Positions 31,271 through 41,496 of a DNA stretch of 64,000 nt are shown piece by piece; positions within the stretch are counted from its first letter, which is position 1, and each line of letters starts with the position of its first letter. Position numbers and translations under genes: made by a program. Under the pieces are notes generated by a model. That model saw nothing but the letters and a program-made list of their open reading frames with translations. It had not been told where the DNA came from and did no database searches. Source of the stretch: Gari tellinella (taxonomy: Eukaryota; Mollusca; Bivalvia; Cardiida; Psammobiidae); the NCBI GenBank assembly GCA_922989275.2, contig OV277858.1, forward strand, positions 105,758,794 through 105,822,793, in the 5' to 3' direction.

Positions 31271-31518
31271 TACAGTGGGGAAAACGTTATTATTTCCCAA
31301 TAAACGCGTTTACGCTAAAACTATTATTTGCAGTACAAACAGTTTGGCGCCAGATCAGATGCCGGGGAACCCGGCGTCTGATCAGGCTCCAAACTGTTTG
31401 CCACCAAGATAAAGATGACATCAGAATTGTCAAAAAGTTGTACTTTTCTGCGTTTTAGTGTTTTGCGTTTGCGTACGTTTGCGTCTAAACGGGAAAGAAT
31501 AACGTTTTCTCCACTGTA
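31271..31518 (-). mobile_element. MITE-A, reverse, complete
   Basis: TACAGTGGGGAAAACG start. The subterminal part is of the GTACGTTTGCG variety, shared with 657, 32944 and 60778. Hairpin left arm ACAGTTTGGCGCCAGATCAG. Confidence 0.92.
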
Positions 31519-32214
31519 ACACTTCATTTTGAACAAGTTGAATATGTTGTTGTTGATAAACTATTATTCCTGAGACTTTTATTTTTATCGTATCTACTAA
31601 ACAGCATCATATTGCGCTTTCGAGTGAGTTTTAATTCATGAAAGATCATTTCTACTCGCGAAAATTCAGTATAAAAAGTAAATACCTATTTGACAACCCT
31701 TTGAGGTATATCATCTGTAATAGGTGTGTCGTTAGAGCGAATGATTTGCAACGGTGAGGTCCCTTGTCCAAATTCCGATAGAGAGGAAAATATTTTTATT
31801 TTATAAATGCTATTTTATAGACCAAATAGACGCTTTGGCATGAACTCTTTGTTGTTGTTTTTTAAATAACAAAATAATCATGTTCCAATCGAAATAAATG
31901 ATGTATGAATATCTAAAGAAACAGTATAAAATGGTCTTCCTTACCACTTGCGCTAAATACTCTTTGATATTTGTGGAACCTGGCAATGCTATATTTCCTC
32001 GGTGTCGATGAAGTTACGTTGTGCGTCGTCGTATAAATGATATCGAAGTGTTCCGAAGCTTTATTTAGAAATGCAACAAATAGTGTGAAATTATGCTAAT
32101 AGAGGTCAGTTCAATATGTTCGGACTATACCTCCGGATTGAATAATTATGTTTTACATGTACATGTAGAAGTTGTTCTGTTCCTGAAAACAGAGTTTTCT
32201 GACAAATATAGAAT

Positions 32215-32358
32215 TATACGAACGTTTCAATACCTTATCAATCTTGTGTTCCCTGTCCGAAATGACATCGGTTTGTTCGGAAGTCCCTCCCAAAGTACCA
32301 TTTTCCGGCATAACCCGGATCCGTAAGCCCTGTACATGAACATTGTTTCGTTTGCCAT
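32215..32358 (-). pseudogene. Broken GST exon 1 (subgroup A/D)
   Basis: From the ATG at 32358 the minus strand reads MANETMFMYRAYGSG, then LCRKMV, then LWEGLPNK. This matches the first exons of GST-A and GST-D (MANKNMFLYWGSGS ... LWDGLPNK) but has lost about seven codons in the middle. A one-base insertion follows near the CAGGAACA-like stretch, after which HK..KVLK can be read in another frame. The conserved RGQ end and a clean donor site are not seen, and I find no matching exon 2 between here and 24 kb. It is therefore a dead, truncated member of the array between GST-C and GST-D. Confidence 0.75.
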
Positions 32359-32532
32359 TTCATTGATGTGTATGTAATGAAGCGTGTTTAGCTATAAAAA
32401 AGGTAAACAACGAGCAATGAACCGTGAATGTACTTTGGCCTACATAAATTTATGGTTCACTACTCGTTGTTTAATTATACCACTGTTTGCTGTTTAACTT
32501 AGCAGTCTGTGCCCCGGGGGCAGCGTGTAGAG

Positions 32533-32765
32533 TACAGTAGAGGCAATGTATTATTTCCAAAATATACGCGTTTACGCGTAAACTTTTATTTTCATTGCAA
32601 ACAGTTTAGAGCCAGATCAGATGCCAGATAACCCGGTGTCTGATCAGCTCAAAACTGCTTGCAACTCAGATTAAAACTGGTAGTCCGAATTGTAAAAATG
32701 CCATTTCTATATTTTATTGCAATGCGTTTGCGTCTGAACGAACGAATAACGTTTTCTCCATTGTA
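32533..32765 (-). mobile_element. MITE-A, reverse, diverged
   Basis: TACAGTAGAGGCAATGTATT start and CTCCATTGTA end. Hairpin with apex AGATAACCC and several mismatches. Lies about 175 bp upstream of the dead GST exon. Confidence 0.85.
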
Positions 32766-32943
32766 TTTCAGACCGGCAGCCAACGACGGCCATCGTTTTT
32801 TTTGCTGATTTCATGGATGGTGCGCTGGTTCACTGTGGTTCAAGTAAAGTAATTTGTAACTAAACCCCTCTATTACGACCATTAAATTGTATAATTTATT
32901 AGGTGTTTACGACTGTTGGCTTCTTAAAACGTGCACTGACACA

Positions 32944-33193
32944 TACAGTGGAGAATGTGTTATTCTTTCCCAATAAACGCGTTTTCGCTAAAACTATTAT
33001 TTGCAGTGCAAACAGTTTGGAGCCAGATCAGACGCCGGGTGACCCGGCGTCTGATCAGGCTCCAAACTGTTTGCCACCAAGATAAACATGAAATATCAGG
33101 ATTGTCCAAAAGTTGTTCTTTTCTACGTTTTATCGTTTTGCGTTTGCGTACGTTTGCGTTTAAACGGGAAAGAATAACAGATTCTCCACTGTA
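32944..33193 (-). mobile_element. MITE-A, reverse, complete
   Basis: TACAGTGGAGAATGTGTTAT start; hairpin apex GGGTGACCC. Confidence 0.92.
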
Positions 33194-33284
33194 CGATAAA
33201 GAATATGACAACTAAAACATCATTGAAAATAGGTTCAGATAATGTATTCCCGACGTTTTATTTATTTAAAACACATTTATATGG

Positions 33285-33390
33285 GTGTCAAATAGTTAAG
33301 ATCCAGATCAGACGCCGCGTGACATAAACACTCTTTGCATGATTATGGTAAATGTATTAGTGTAACAGAGCCTGGCCGCTAAAGGGTTAA
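33285..33390. mobile_element. B-type MITE fragment
   Basis: GGTGTCAAATAGTTAAGATCC, GATCAGACGCCGCGTGAC, then GAGCCTGGCCGCTAAAGGGTTAA at the right end. A related piece in the opposite sense is at 39784-39895. Confidence 0.5.
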
Positions 33391-33410
33391 GGTACATGTA
33401 CACTTCCTAT

Positions 33411-33640
33411 TACAGTGGAGAATCTGTTACATGTATTCTTTCCTGTTTAAACGAAACGAAACGCAAACAACTAAAACGTAGAAAAGTGAAACTTTTAAAC
33501 AATTCTGATAATTCATGTTTATCTTGGTGGCAAACAGTTTGGAGCCTGATCAGACGCCGGGTTACAAACTGTTTGTAATAGAAATAATAGTTTTAGCGTA
33601 AACGCGTTTATTCGGAAAGAATAACGTTTTCTCGACTGTA
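33411..33640 (+). mobile_element. MITE-A, forward, one hairpin arm lost
   Basis: GACGCCGGGTTACAAACTGT shows a 20-bp deletion of the right arm from apex to base. A TACATG insertion interrupts the left end (GTTACATGTATTCTTTCC). Confidence 0.88.
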
Positions 33641-34323
33641 ATCGCGCTTGAAAATTTTGAAATCTGAGGAGTTTTATTAGCAACTTATGGTACATGTAGC
33701 CCTGCTGTAGTCACTAGGAACCAACTACTGTCATAGTTGGTTGTTTAGCTCAGTTTGCTAAAATATTTAGCCTAACGAAAACATTTAACATCAAATAGGC
33801 ATTTTGGCGACAAATTGTCAAGTTGGTGACATTAAATGTTTACAGTAGAACTTATTTTGATGCGTTCCAATAGTAAACAGCTTCAGTTATAGCTGTCGTT
33901 ATAGCGCACACGCAATTCGTGTTAACAATCTTCAAAATGATAAAGGATATACATGCACACTTAAGGAATCACAGGGACTACATGTATGTACAGTAAATGT
34001 CAGAAATGATCTGACTTGTATGCCCTACATTCCGACGCATGAAGTGATCATAGACCCAGGGTATATTTTAGAATCTACCCGAACAAACATTGGATTCGTC
34101 CATATATCCGAATGCAAGTTTGTTTTAATAGTTGAATTATGAGCAGCGGTGACCAGTTATGTAAACATAATATTACTCAAAATCCTAGCGTCAATATTTT
34201 GTCATGCCCCACAGCACGTGTTTTAAATGGGAACATTAGTAATGGACAAACAAACGCCAGACAACAATTGTTTCCACTTTCACTTGTATCGGTCATTTGT
34301 AGTTAAAAAAGATGAATTTGTAA
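33641..34323. other. No recognised feature
   Basis: About 680 bp without motif, repeat or plausible coding frame that I can identify. Confidence 0.4.
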
Positions 34324-34691
34324 TACAGTGTTCCCTCTCTGCAAGGGCCCTTCAAAACCACGACTCCCTTCTTACAACGACCCTTGCCGCAATTCCCTAA
34401 ACGGGACAATTATGTCTAAGGCTTTCACTGCTATCGTCTGCTTAAAATGTCGATTGCTGTTGTTTCTCAAAGTAACATATAAATGGAGATTTCGATAGAA
34501 TAAATATAATGACGAGTGACAAACAGCTTGAATCCAGATCAGACACCGCATTACGCGGCGTCTGATCTGGATTCAAAATGTTTGCAAACGGAAGCCAAGT
34601 CTCAATTTTCTCTCTCTATAACGACTCCCTCCTAACAACACGCACAATCTATGTCTCCCAATGGGCGTCGCTATAGAGACGGAGCACTGTC
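34324..34691. mobile_element. MITE-C
   Basis: TACAGTGTTCCCTCTCTGCA and GCGTCGCTATAGAGACGGAG ends. Hairpin about 34519-34585 (ACAAACAGCTTGAATCCAGA, apex GCATTACGC) with one changed base in the right stem base (CAAAATGTTTG). Confidence 0.78.
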
Positions 34692-34916
34692 TTTAAAAAC
34701 TAATGCATGTACTTCAATGAAGTTTTGCATACACATATATATATATATACATGTATATTTACATGTATGATCTGCGTTTGCATTTACCAACTCTGCGGGA
34801 CACAGTTTGGATCCTGATTAGACGACAAATTCATCGATGTTTGATCGGGACCCAATGTGTTCGAGAATGAATGTATAGTCGTTTAACTGTTTCGCTGCCA
34901 AATTAATCATGAGATT

Positions 34917-35059
34917 TTTACCCCTTCACCGTTTCATTGTCGTCTGCTTCAATATGGTCGTCTGCAAGGGCATTTTAAAATTAGAGTTCATGTAGCACGA
35001 CTTAAGAAATACTGATATAAATGTCAAACAGTTTGGATCCTGATCAGACGCCGCGTTAC
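34917..35059 (+). mobile_element. MITE-B1 relative, truncated
   Basis: TTTTACCCCTTCACCGTTTC, ATTGTCGTCTGCTTCAATAT and a left hairpin arm ending at the apex GCGTTACT, where the element stops. Confidence 0.6.
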
Positions 35060-35313
35060 TACATGTAGAATATTTCTTTCGGTATATGTTTATATAAACT
35101 GTATAAATGGGAACCATTTTTTCAGCGGAAGAATATATTAAATGCGGTAAAAGGCGCTTATATGTGTGTACATGTATCACTACAGTATGACGTCATAATC
35201 CGTCTAACACATACACTGAGCTGACTGACATAATATCTTCTGCTTGCAAACTTATCGTTTGCTTTTTTTCCCTAAAATTTGGAATCCAGGCTGTTTGCAC
35301 ATGTAAGTGTTAA

Positions 35314-35565
35314 TGTAGAGGAAACGTTATTATTTCCAAATAAACTAGTTAAGAACAAAACTATTATCTCCATAACAAACAGTTTGGATCCGGATCAGAT
35401 GCCGGGTAACCCGGTGTCTGATCAGGCTCCAAACTAGATCTATTTGTTATTCAGATAAAAACAACCATTTAAAATTTTTCAAACGGTTAACATTTTCTAC
35501 ATTTTATTGCAATGCGTTTGTATTTCGTTTGCGTTTCGACGGGAAAGAATGTCTCCTCCATTGCA
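35314..35565 (-). mobile_element. MITE-A, reverse, diverged
   Basis: AATGTAGAGGAAACGTTATT start and CTCCTCCATTGCA end. The hairpin uses AGTTTGGATCCGGATCAGA, a stem base otherwise typical of the B families. Confidence 0.8.
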
Positions 35566-36202
35566 TAGAGCTTTGCAGTGAAAGGGTTAAGTTTAACTTT
35601 GCTTAAACAAGGAAAGGAAGGTACCAATTATAATAACTCTTTCAACGCAATGTTTTAGATACATTCATTACATTTACCAACAGTGCTTGTAAATTTAGAA
35701 CAGTATTAATAACAAGAGGGCCATGGCCCTTAATTCGCTCACCTGAGGACATTGAAGTTTGTACCTAAGTTGACTGGGCAAGACAACATTTTAATATAAC
35801 TATAAATGGAGTTATCTTCCAGACAAGAAAACATGACAAAAGTGAATTTTGTTGCCAAGCTTATGACCCTTATCCATGACACATCCTCTTATCAAGCTAT
35901 TTCCATTTCCAATAAATGATAATTATTTCACTAGCGTCAACAGAACTGGAATTATTTTCCTGACAATAAAATATGACAAAGGGGAAAAACTAAATATTGC
36001 TGCCCTTGTGCATGGCATTTTCTCTCATCAGTTTCTTTCCATACATAAAATTTCATTACAATAGCATCAGTAGAACTGAAGTTGTCTTCTTGACAAGAAA
36101 ATATCACAAAGGGAAATAACTAAAAAAACAATGATGTCAGAGTTATGGCCTTTGCAAATGGCACTTCCTCTCATCAGGCTCTTTCCAAATAGGCAATTTC
36201 AT

Positions 36203-36555
36203 TTTACCCATTACCCCATAGCATGTTTCTAATTTTGAAAATAGGTGGCCACCTATAGCAGGTTGAAAGTAAAGCAGAATGTGTCTTAACCCTTAGCCTG
36301 CCACTCACGACTATAGTTTTATATGCAAACAGCTTGGATCCGGATTAGACGCCGAGTAACTCGGCGTCTCATCCGGATCCAAGCTGTTTGACACTCGGAC
36401 AACATTTTCAGCAATTTTGAGCAACTTTGAAGCACTTTGAAACTTGAAGCAGACGAGAAATATAGCAGACGACAATTTATTTGGCGGGCTAAGGGTTAAT
36501 GCACACTTTGCTTTACTTTTGCATCTTACATTTTCATGACTGTTTAAAGTGGAAT
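36203..36555 (+). mobile_element. MITE-B7 interrupted by MITE-B4
   Basis: TTACCCATTACCCCATAGCA start, hairpin arm to AGCAGAATGTGTC, then the insertion, then TGCACACTTTGCTTTAC. The break is at the TTAA of the hairpin apex (GCGCCTTAAGGCGC in other copies). Confidence 0.75.
36286..36499. mobile_element. MITE-B4 nested at a TTAA
   Basis: TTAACCCTTAGCCTGCC and GGCGGGCTAAGGGTTAA ends with TTAA duplicated on both sides of the B7 apex. Perfect hairpin about 36325-36391 (GCAAACAGCTTGGATCCGGA, apex GAGTAACTC). Confidence 0.85.
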
Positions 36556-37671
36556 TATTGAAAAGACATACAGATAACTCTGACAAAACCAATATTAAAC
36601 ATATGTATAAATATGGCATAAGACATAATTACATAACTGTCAGTGGATCACTTCCAGATCCTGTTTCTCTAAGTATGAATCAGACTGAACCATATCTAAA
36701 CTTTAGCAGACAACATGTTCAGCTGATCATGACCAGTTCTGTGATACCCACTACCAGTTCAGAGTTGCATAATATTTGACCTCAGTGGCTAGAACGCTTG
36801 GGCTTACCCTTACCAGACTGAAATGATGTCTGCTTAAAACCTACTGTATGTGAAAAGTGTACAAAAAAACAATTTAGAAAATGTTAAGTTGGTAAATGAG
36901 TGGCAAATAGGTTGGATCCAGATTAGATGTAGCATTATGATTATGTTGCACCTGATCTGGATCCAAAATGTTTGCAAATATTGGCTATTTGCCCATAGTA
37001 TATTAAGGGTAACTCAGGTAAATACAGTTCTGCCTAAATCAAAAATACTGTAAAACCTGCCTAGAGCAGCACTTAAACTGTGCAGGGTGGTGTCAAATGT
37101 GACCCTAGGGATTTCATTTTAACAAACTATAGATAGATCCACCAGGAGATTCTACTGTACAAATATCAAAGCTTAGGGCCTAGTAGTTTTGGGCAAGAAG
37201 ATTTTTTAAAGATTTTTGCTTTTTTGCTTTTTCAAGCAGAGTTTGTGCTTTTTTTCCTTTTTTTTTGAACAACTTCTGTAGAGAAGCATCCAAGGAACAT
37301 CATAAGCAGTTTGAACTCTCCCTACAATCGGCGGGTTTCAGAGGAGATGTCGTTTGAAGTAAAAGTGAACGGACAGACGGACAGACGGACAGACGTACTA
37401 CGGACGGTGAGCGGTCACAATAGCTCACCTTGAGCCTTTGGCTCAGGTGAGCTAAAAATTAGCCAGAATTCCAAATAGACTGGTTCATGTTTTGGAAACT
37501 AAAAATGGTCCACGAAAGAACCTAACAAGAGTTACTAAGTGTTGAAGGAGTTAAGTACGTAGTACGGGCGCGTCATAAAGAAAGAATAAGGTCCATTGTA
37601 CATAAAGCTCATAAAAGTGACTTAAAGGATACACTCTAAAGGACGCAGGCCTTTTCACTTCATCTCAAAGC

Positions 37672-37812
37672 ATTGCGTTTGTGTTCGTTTTGGTTTAAAC
37701 CATTACTCTATAAGCTGTTTCTAGTTTTGAAGACAGATGACTACTTAAAGCAGGCTTGAAGTAAAGCAGAATGCACCTTACGGTACATTTAGTTTTAGTC
37801 TGCTAAATGCTA
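37672..37812. mobile_element. MITE-A end fragment followed by MITE-B7 fragment
   Basis: ATTGCGTTTGTGTTCG, TTTTGGTTTAAACC is a reverse MITE-A subterminal piece. B7 sequence (ATTACTCTATAAGCTGTTTC ... AAAGCAGAATGCACC) begins at its TTTAAA, suggesting insertion there. Confidence 0.55.
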
Positions 37813-37863
37813 CACTCTGTAGACATTTGATGTATACAATGTAGAACACGTGCAGCCGTCACT

Positions 37864-38259
37864 TACAGTGGCGAAGACTTTAAACGTAAACGCAAGCACT
37901 AAAATGTAGAAAAGTACAACTTTTTGAAAATTCTCATGAGTCAATTTAATTTTAGAGGCAACCACTGTATTTAACCCTTTCAACCCTAAATATCTCTGGT
38001 GGGTATTTACATGTATTATCCTTTTGGACACTTCTTGTACAGGTATTTTGAACCAGTCTACTGTTGCATTTTAGATATGCCAACAAAAACCAATGAAAAT
38101 ATCAAACAGTGTATACCCTGATCAGAGGGCTCCTATAGGAGCCCTCTTATCAGGGTCTACGCTGTTTGCATATACATATAATCAGTAAACTCTACAGAGG
38201 GCTGTAGGGTTGAAAGGGTTAAACGCGTTTTTTGGGAAAGAAAAAAGGTCCTCGTTGTA
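37864..38259 (+). mobile_element. MITE-A, forward, interrupted by MITE-B3
   Basis: Left part to GGCAACCACTGTAT. Right part resumes AAACGCGTTTTTTGGGAAAG at 38222 and ends GGTCCTCGTTGTA. The hairpin is gone. Confidence 0.8.
37971..38222. mobile_element. MITE-B3, complete, nested
   Basis: TTAACCCTTTCAACCCTA and TAGGGTTGAAAGGGTTAA: an 18-bp perfect inverted terminal repeat with TTAA on both sides. Hairpin about 38103-38170, apex GGCTCCTATAGGAGCC. Confidence 0.9.
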
Positions 38260-38669
38260 TATTAAAGTAGTAGTGTGCGTGCAGCGGCAAACGTATTCGT
38301 TGATAAGAATGTGGCCTTGAGATAAGCCAGTAAAATGTGGTCACCTGGTAAAGTTTTAACGTTGAAAGGGATGTGCCACTCTTCTAAACAAGAGGGCAGT
38401 GAATGCCCTGATATCGCCCACTTGTTGACATTGAACCTGAACGTTTTACAGTCCAAAACAGAGGATAACTAGAGGATAACCACTGTTTTCTCCTGTATGT
38501 CTGTACTAAACCCTAGTGTGTGACTACTCATTAGAATAGTCTATTCAAGACAGGTCTTATGAGAAGTGACACCATATGGTTTAATACAGACATGGGGTTT
38601 TTAGTTTTTGAAATACTCCCTTTATTTGGAGTCCCGATAGGATAACATTTTTTCCGACTGAACCAACGA

Positions 38670-38936
38670 TACAGTGGAGAAAACGTTATTCTTTCCCCAG
38701 AAAACGTTATTCTTTCCCGTCTAAACGAAACGCAAACGCAAAACACTAAAACGTAGAAAAGTGCAACTTTTGGACAATTCTGATCATTCATGTTTATCTT
38801 GGTGGCAAACAGTTTGGAGCCTGATCAGACGCCGGGTTACCCGGCGTCTGATCTGGCTCCAAACTGTTTGCAATGGAAATAATAGTTTAAGCGTTAACAC
38901 GTTTATTGGGAAAGAATAACGTTTTTCTCCACTGTA
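38670..38936 (+). mobile_element. MITE-A, forward, duplicated left end
   Basis: GAAAACGTTATTCTTTCCC occurs twice in tandem (38677-38696 and 38700-38718). The rest is near consensus with an intact hairpin. Confidence 0.92.
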
Positions 38937-39224
38937 GTAATGGCAAAGTAAAATGTTCTGCGGACACGACAGGTTTTCTTTACCGGTTTTGTCTATGGTG
39001 AAATAACAAGACAAAATTAGCATACATGACAATACTTGTATATTCTAATTGCACGTAACACTTCATGTATCTTTGGCAATCAACGTTGAATGATTCTAGC
39101 GATATCTTAACACATATCTTAAAGACTGCGAGCTGATTAAACAGGACAAATCTACTGCGCGATGTTCTGCACTAAAACACTTGATTACATGTACATTACC
39201 CTTATCACCAAGGTAGGCGTTAAG

Positions 39225-39318
39225 TCGACTTAAGTTTGAAAATATTAATTTCGGATCCTGATCAGGCCCCGCGTAACACGGTGTCTGATAAGGATCCATA
39301 GTGTTTGTCACTCATTCT
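39225..39318. repeat. Hairpin remnant of B1/B5 type
   Basis: TTCGGATCCTGATCAGGCCC, apex GCGTAACAC, then GATAAGGATCCATAGTGTTTG. Termini not found. Confidence 0.5.
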
Positions 39319-39429
39319 CAATTGGCATAAAATTACAAACGAAAAGTCTTACAATGTAGCAAAGGAATGGACAAATTAGACATTTAAATTTGGCGTTGAA
39401 AATGTTATAAACCGCATCTTCATAAAATG

Positions 39430-40045
39430 GTCGTTGAAATTCAATTGATGATCACATCAGGGCTACCATAACTTGCTCATAAAAATCCTAAGATTTCCAA
39501 ATCTTGAAGCGCGATTTTAGGAATCGTACAGTGGAGAATCTGTTATTCTTTCCCGTTTAAACGAAATGAAACGCAAACGCAAAACACTAAAACGTAGACA
39601 AGTACAATTTTTTGACAATTCTGATAACTATTTTTGATCTTGGTGGCAAACAGTTTGGAGCCTGATCAGACGCCGGGTCACCCGGCGTCTGATCTAGCTC
39701 CAAACTGTTTGCAATGGAAATAATAGTCTTAGCGTAAACGCGTTTATTGGGAAAGAATAACGTTTTCTCCACTGTACCTGTATCTTTTCACTGCCAGGCT
39801 CTATAGCACTAACATTCTTACGCAAACATTTAAGATCCAGATCAAACGCCGTGTTACTGATCTGGATCTTAACTGTTTGACACCCATATCAATGTTTCCT
39901 AAGTTAAAACCCCATAAAATTTCAAATTTTGAAAGTAAGAGCAGAAATCCGAAGATTTCGGGAAAAGTCCTTGGGTTCCGAGGAATGAGGAAAAATCATA
40001 AGATTTTGGAAAACAGGAGAAATGGCAGCCCCGTCACATGTAAGC
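39430..40045. mobile_element. Degenerate fold-back with CATGTGACGGGGCTGCCAT end
   Basis: ATCAGGGCTACCATAAC with AAAAATCCTAAGATTTCC on the left is mirrored by AAAATCATAAGATTTTGG and ATGGCAGCCCCGTCACATG on the right. MITE-A 39527-39776 and a B-type hairpin fragment (39784-39895) sit inside. A related pair (GGGCTGCCATTTCTCC / ATGGCAGCCCTG) bounds 41213-41445. Confidence 0.5.
39527..39776 (+). mobile_element. MITE-A, forward, complete
   Basis: TACAGTGGAGAATCTGTTAT start; hairpin apex GGGTCACCC and right arm CTGATCTAGCTCC. Confidence 0.92.
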
Positions 40046-40159
40046 ATATAAGTGGTCTGTGTTCACTTAATATTCTGATTCTAGCAACTCAATTTGTCTC
40101 CTAGTATACATGTATAACAAAATGGCATACATAACGCTCTCTGCCAATGCCTCAATCGT

Positions 40160-40240
40160 CTTTGTTAACATATATTTTCGATCCAGATCTGACGCCGCGT
40201 AACACGGTGTTTGATCAGGATTCAAACTGTTTGGCATTTA
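40160..40240. repeat. Hairpin remnant of B type
   Basis: TTTTCGATCCAGATCTGACG, apex GCGTAACAC, GTTTGATCAGGATTCAAACT. Confidence 0.5.
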
Positions 40241-40321
40241 TTTCAATATAAAAATTATTGCTGAAAGTCATAAATCATGACTGGAAATTGATATCCCACA
40301 TGTATTCATTTTCAATATTTC

Positions 40322-40839
40322 TTAAAGAGACTCGCAACCAGATATAGCATTAAAAATAGTAATTTGTAAATATGTGACAAACGCTTATATAAACGGGTAA
40401 GAATTAGAAATTCTGTTTAAAAAAATGCATTTCAATAAAAAAAATATTGAGCTCTGGTGGGAATCGAACCGTGAGCCGGCATGGGCGGACATAAGTCAAA
40501 ATGGACACCGCTTGACCCACTGGGCCACGGAACTATTCATACATCTGGGATCGATTTAACGTATTTTAGTGGGAAGCGATGAAGAGTATATATACAACTG
40601 CATAATTCCGCTCGGGTTTATGTCTTAGCCCGTGATCAATTTCTATAGCAACTGTAGACGCTATGGATAAAGCGATGGAAAATAACTAAAAAAATAAATT
40701 TGAAGACATTTCTAGAGGGTGTTTTTAGACTGGTCATATTTTTCCAATGCCAGATGCACGATACTGCTACCCTTTTGGTTATATTTGAGTATTTTATCTT
40801 ATTTTTGCAAATGCACCATCTGGTTGCGAGTCGCTTTAA
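40322..40839. mobile_element. TTAA element carrying a tRNA-like sequence
   Basis: Inverted ends TTAAAG(A/C)GACTCGCAACC then AGAT, about 22 of 23 matching, with TTAA at each terminus. 518 bp, no open frame. The tRNA-like stretch is at 40450-40534. Confidence 0.8.
40450..40534 (-). tRNA. 85-nt tRNA-like segment, Ser/Leu-type length
   Basis: Acceptor strands AGTTCCG and CAGAGCT pair at six of seven positions. A box TGGCCCAGTGGGTCAAGCGG and B box GGTTCGATTCC are good, and the 85-nt length suits a long variable arm. T-stem pairing is poor (two of five). TTTTTTTT follows on the minus strand. Either a decaying tRNA or a tRNA-derived pol III unit inside a transposon. Confidence 0.45.
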
Positions 40840-40995
40840 GTCAAAATACTGGGAATTAATTTTGTTGGCAAAATAGAAAACGACACTTTTTAAAGCAGAC
40901 GATTATACAGCAATGAATGAGTTGAGTTGTGTCAAGCAGAAAAAATACTGTGTATGTATAGAGGCACATTAACAAAGAATGAGCTGTAAAGTACA

Positions 40996-41174
40996 TAACA
41001 GTGGAGTAGACGTCATCCTTTCCCAATAAATAAGTTAACGCTAAAATGTATTTCCGTGCAAACAGTTTGGAGTCATATATGACGCAGGATAACCCGGCGT
41101 CTGATCAGACTCCTAACTCGCCACTCAATGGTTCATTCATCATAAACGGGAAAGAATAAGTCTTCTACACTTTA
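40996..41174 (-). mobile_element. MITE-A, reverse, internal deletion
   Basis: TAACAGTGGAGTAGACGTCA start. The hairpin is followed almost directly by CATAAACGGGAAAGAATAAG, with about 60 bp between missing. Confidence 0.8.
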
Positions 41175-41244
41175 GTGTACTCTGTCGACGAGATTACTGT
41201 TACATTGTAACAGGGCTGCCATTTCTCCGGAATTTTTCTATTAC

Positions 41245-41372
41245 ATGGTAGTTTAAAGCAGGCTGAAAGTAAAGCAGAATGCGCCTTAGGGCGCATTCTG
41301 CTTTACTTGCAACCTGCTTTAGGTAGTCAGGTGTCAACAAAACTAGAAACAGCCGATGGGGTAATGGTACGA
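41245..41372. mobile_element. MITE-B7, right half with hairpin
   Basis: TTTAAAGCAGGCTGAAAGTA, apex GCGCCTTAGGGCGC, then AACTAGAAACAGCCGATGGG and GTAATGG. The left 100 bp are absent. Confidence 0.7.
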
Positions 41373-41496
41373 TTCGTTTAATCGCACATGAAAAATGCAA
41401 ATTTGGAAATCTTAAGAATTTTTGTGTCAACTTATGGCAGCCCTGTGTTAATGTTTATCCTCCTCTCTGGTCCCCCCTCAGTCAATCTTCAAAAAT

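Larger units (their letters stand above)
35714..37456. mobile_element. Bivalve-type dispersed repeat
   Basis: Left end AAGAGGGCCATGGCCCTTAA then CGCTCACCTGAGG; right end GCTCACCTTGAGCC, TTTGGCTCAGGTGAGCTAAA. CTCACCTGAG/CTCAGGTGAG is inverted between the ends. The interior repeats 'GAACTGAAGTTGTCTTCTTG' and 'ACAAAGGGAAATAAC' types and a GACGGACA triplet near 37373-37394. I recognise this as a repeat common in bivalves; its mobility class is unclear. It holds nested MITE-B4/B7 and a hairpin at 36898-36977. Confidence 0.65.

Noticed and set aside
31725..31795. A further tRNA-like stretch (GTCGTTAGAGCG ... TCCAAATTCCGA)
   Set aside because: The B box is not recognisable (CCAAATTCC) and no arms pair, so it is not listed as a feature.
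35714..37456. Possible LTR element because of similar sequence at both ends
   Set aside because: The CTCACCTGAG ends are inverted, not direct, and no gag, pol or primer-binding site is seen.
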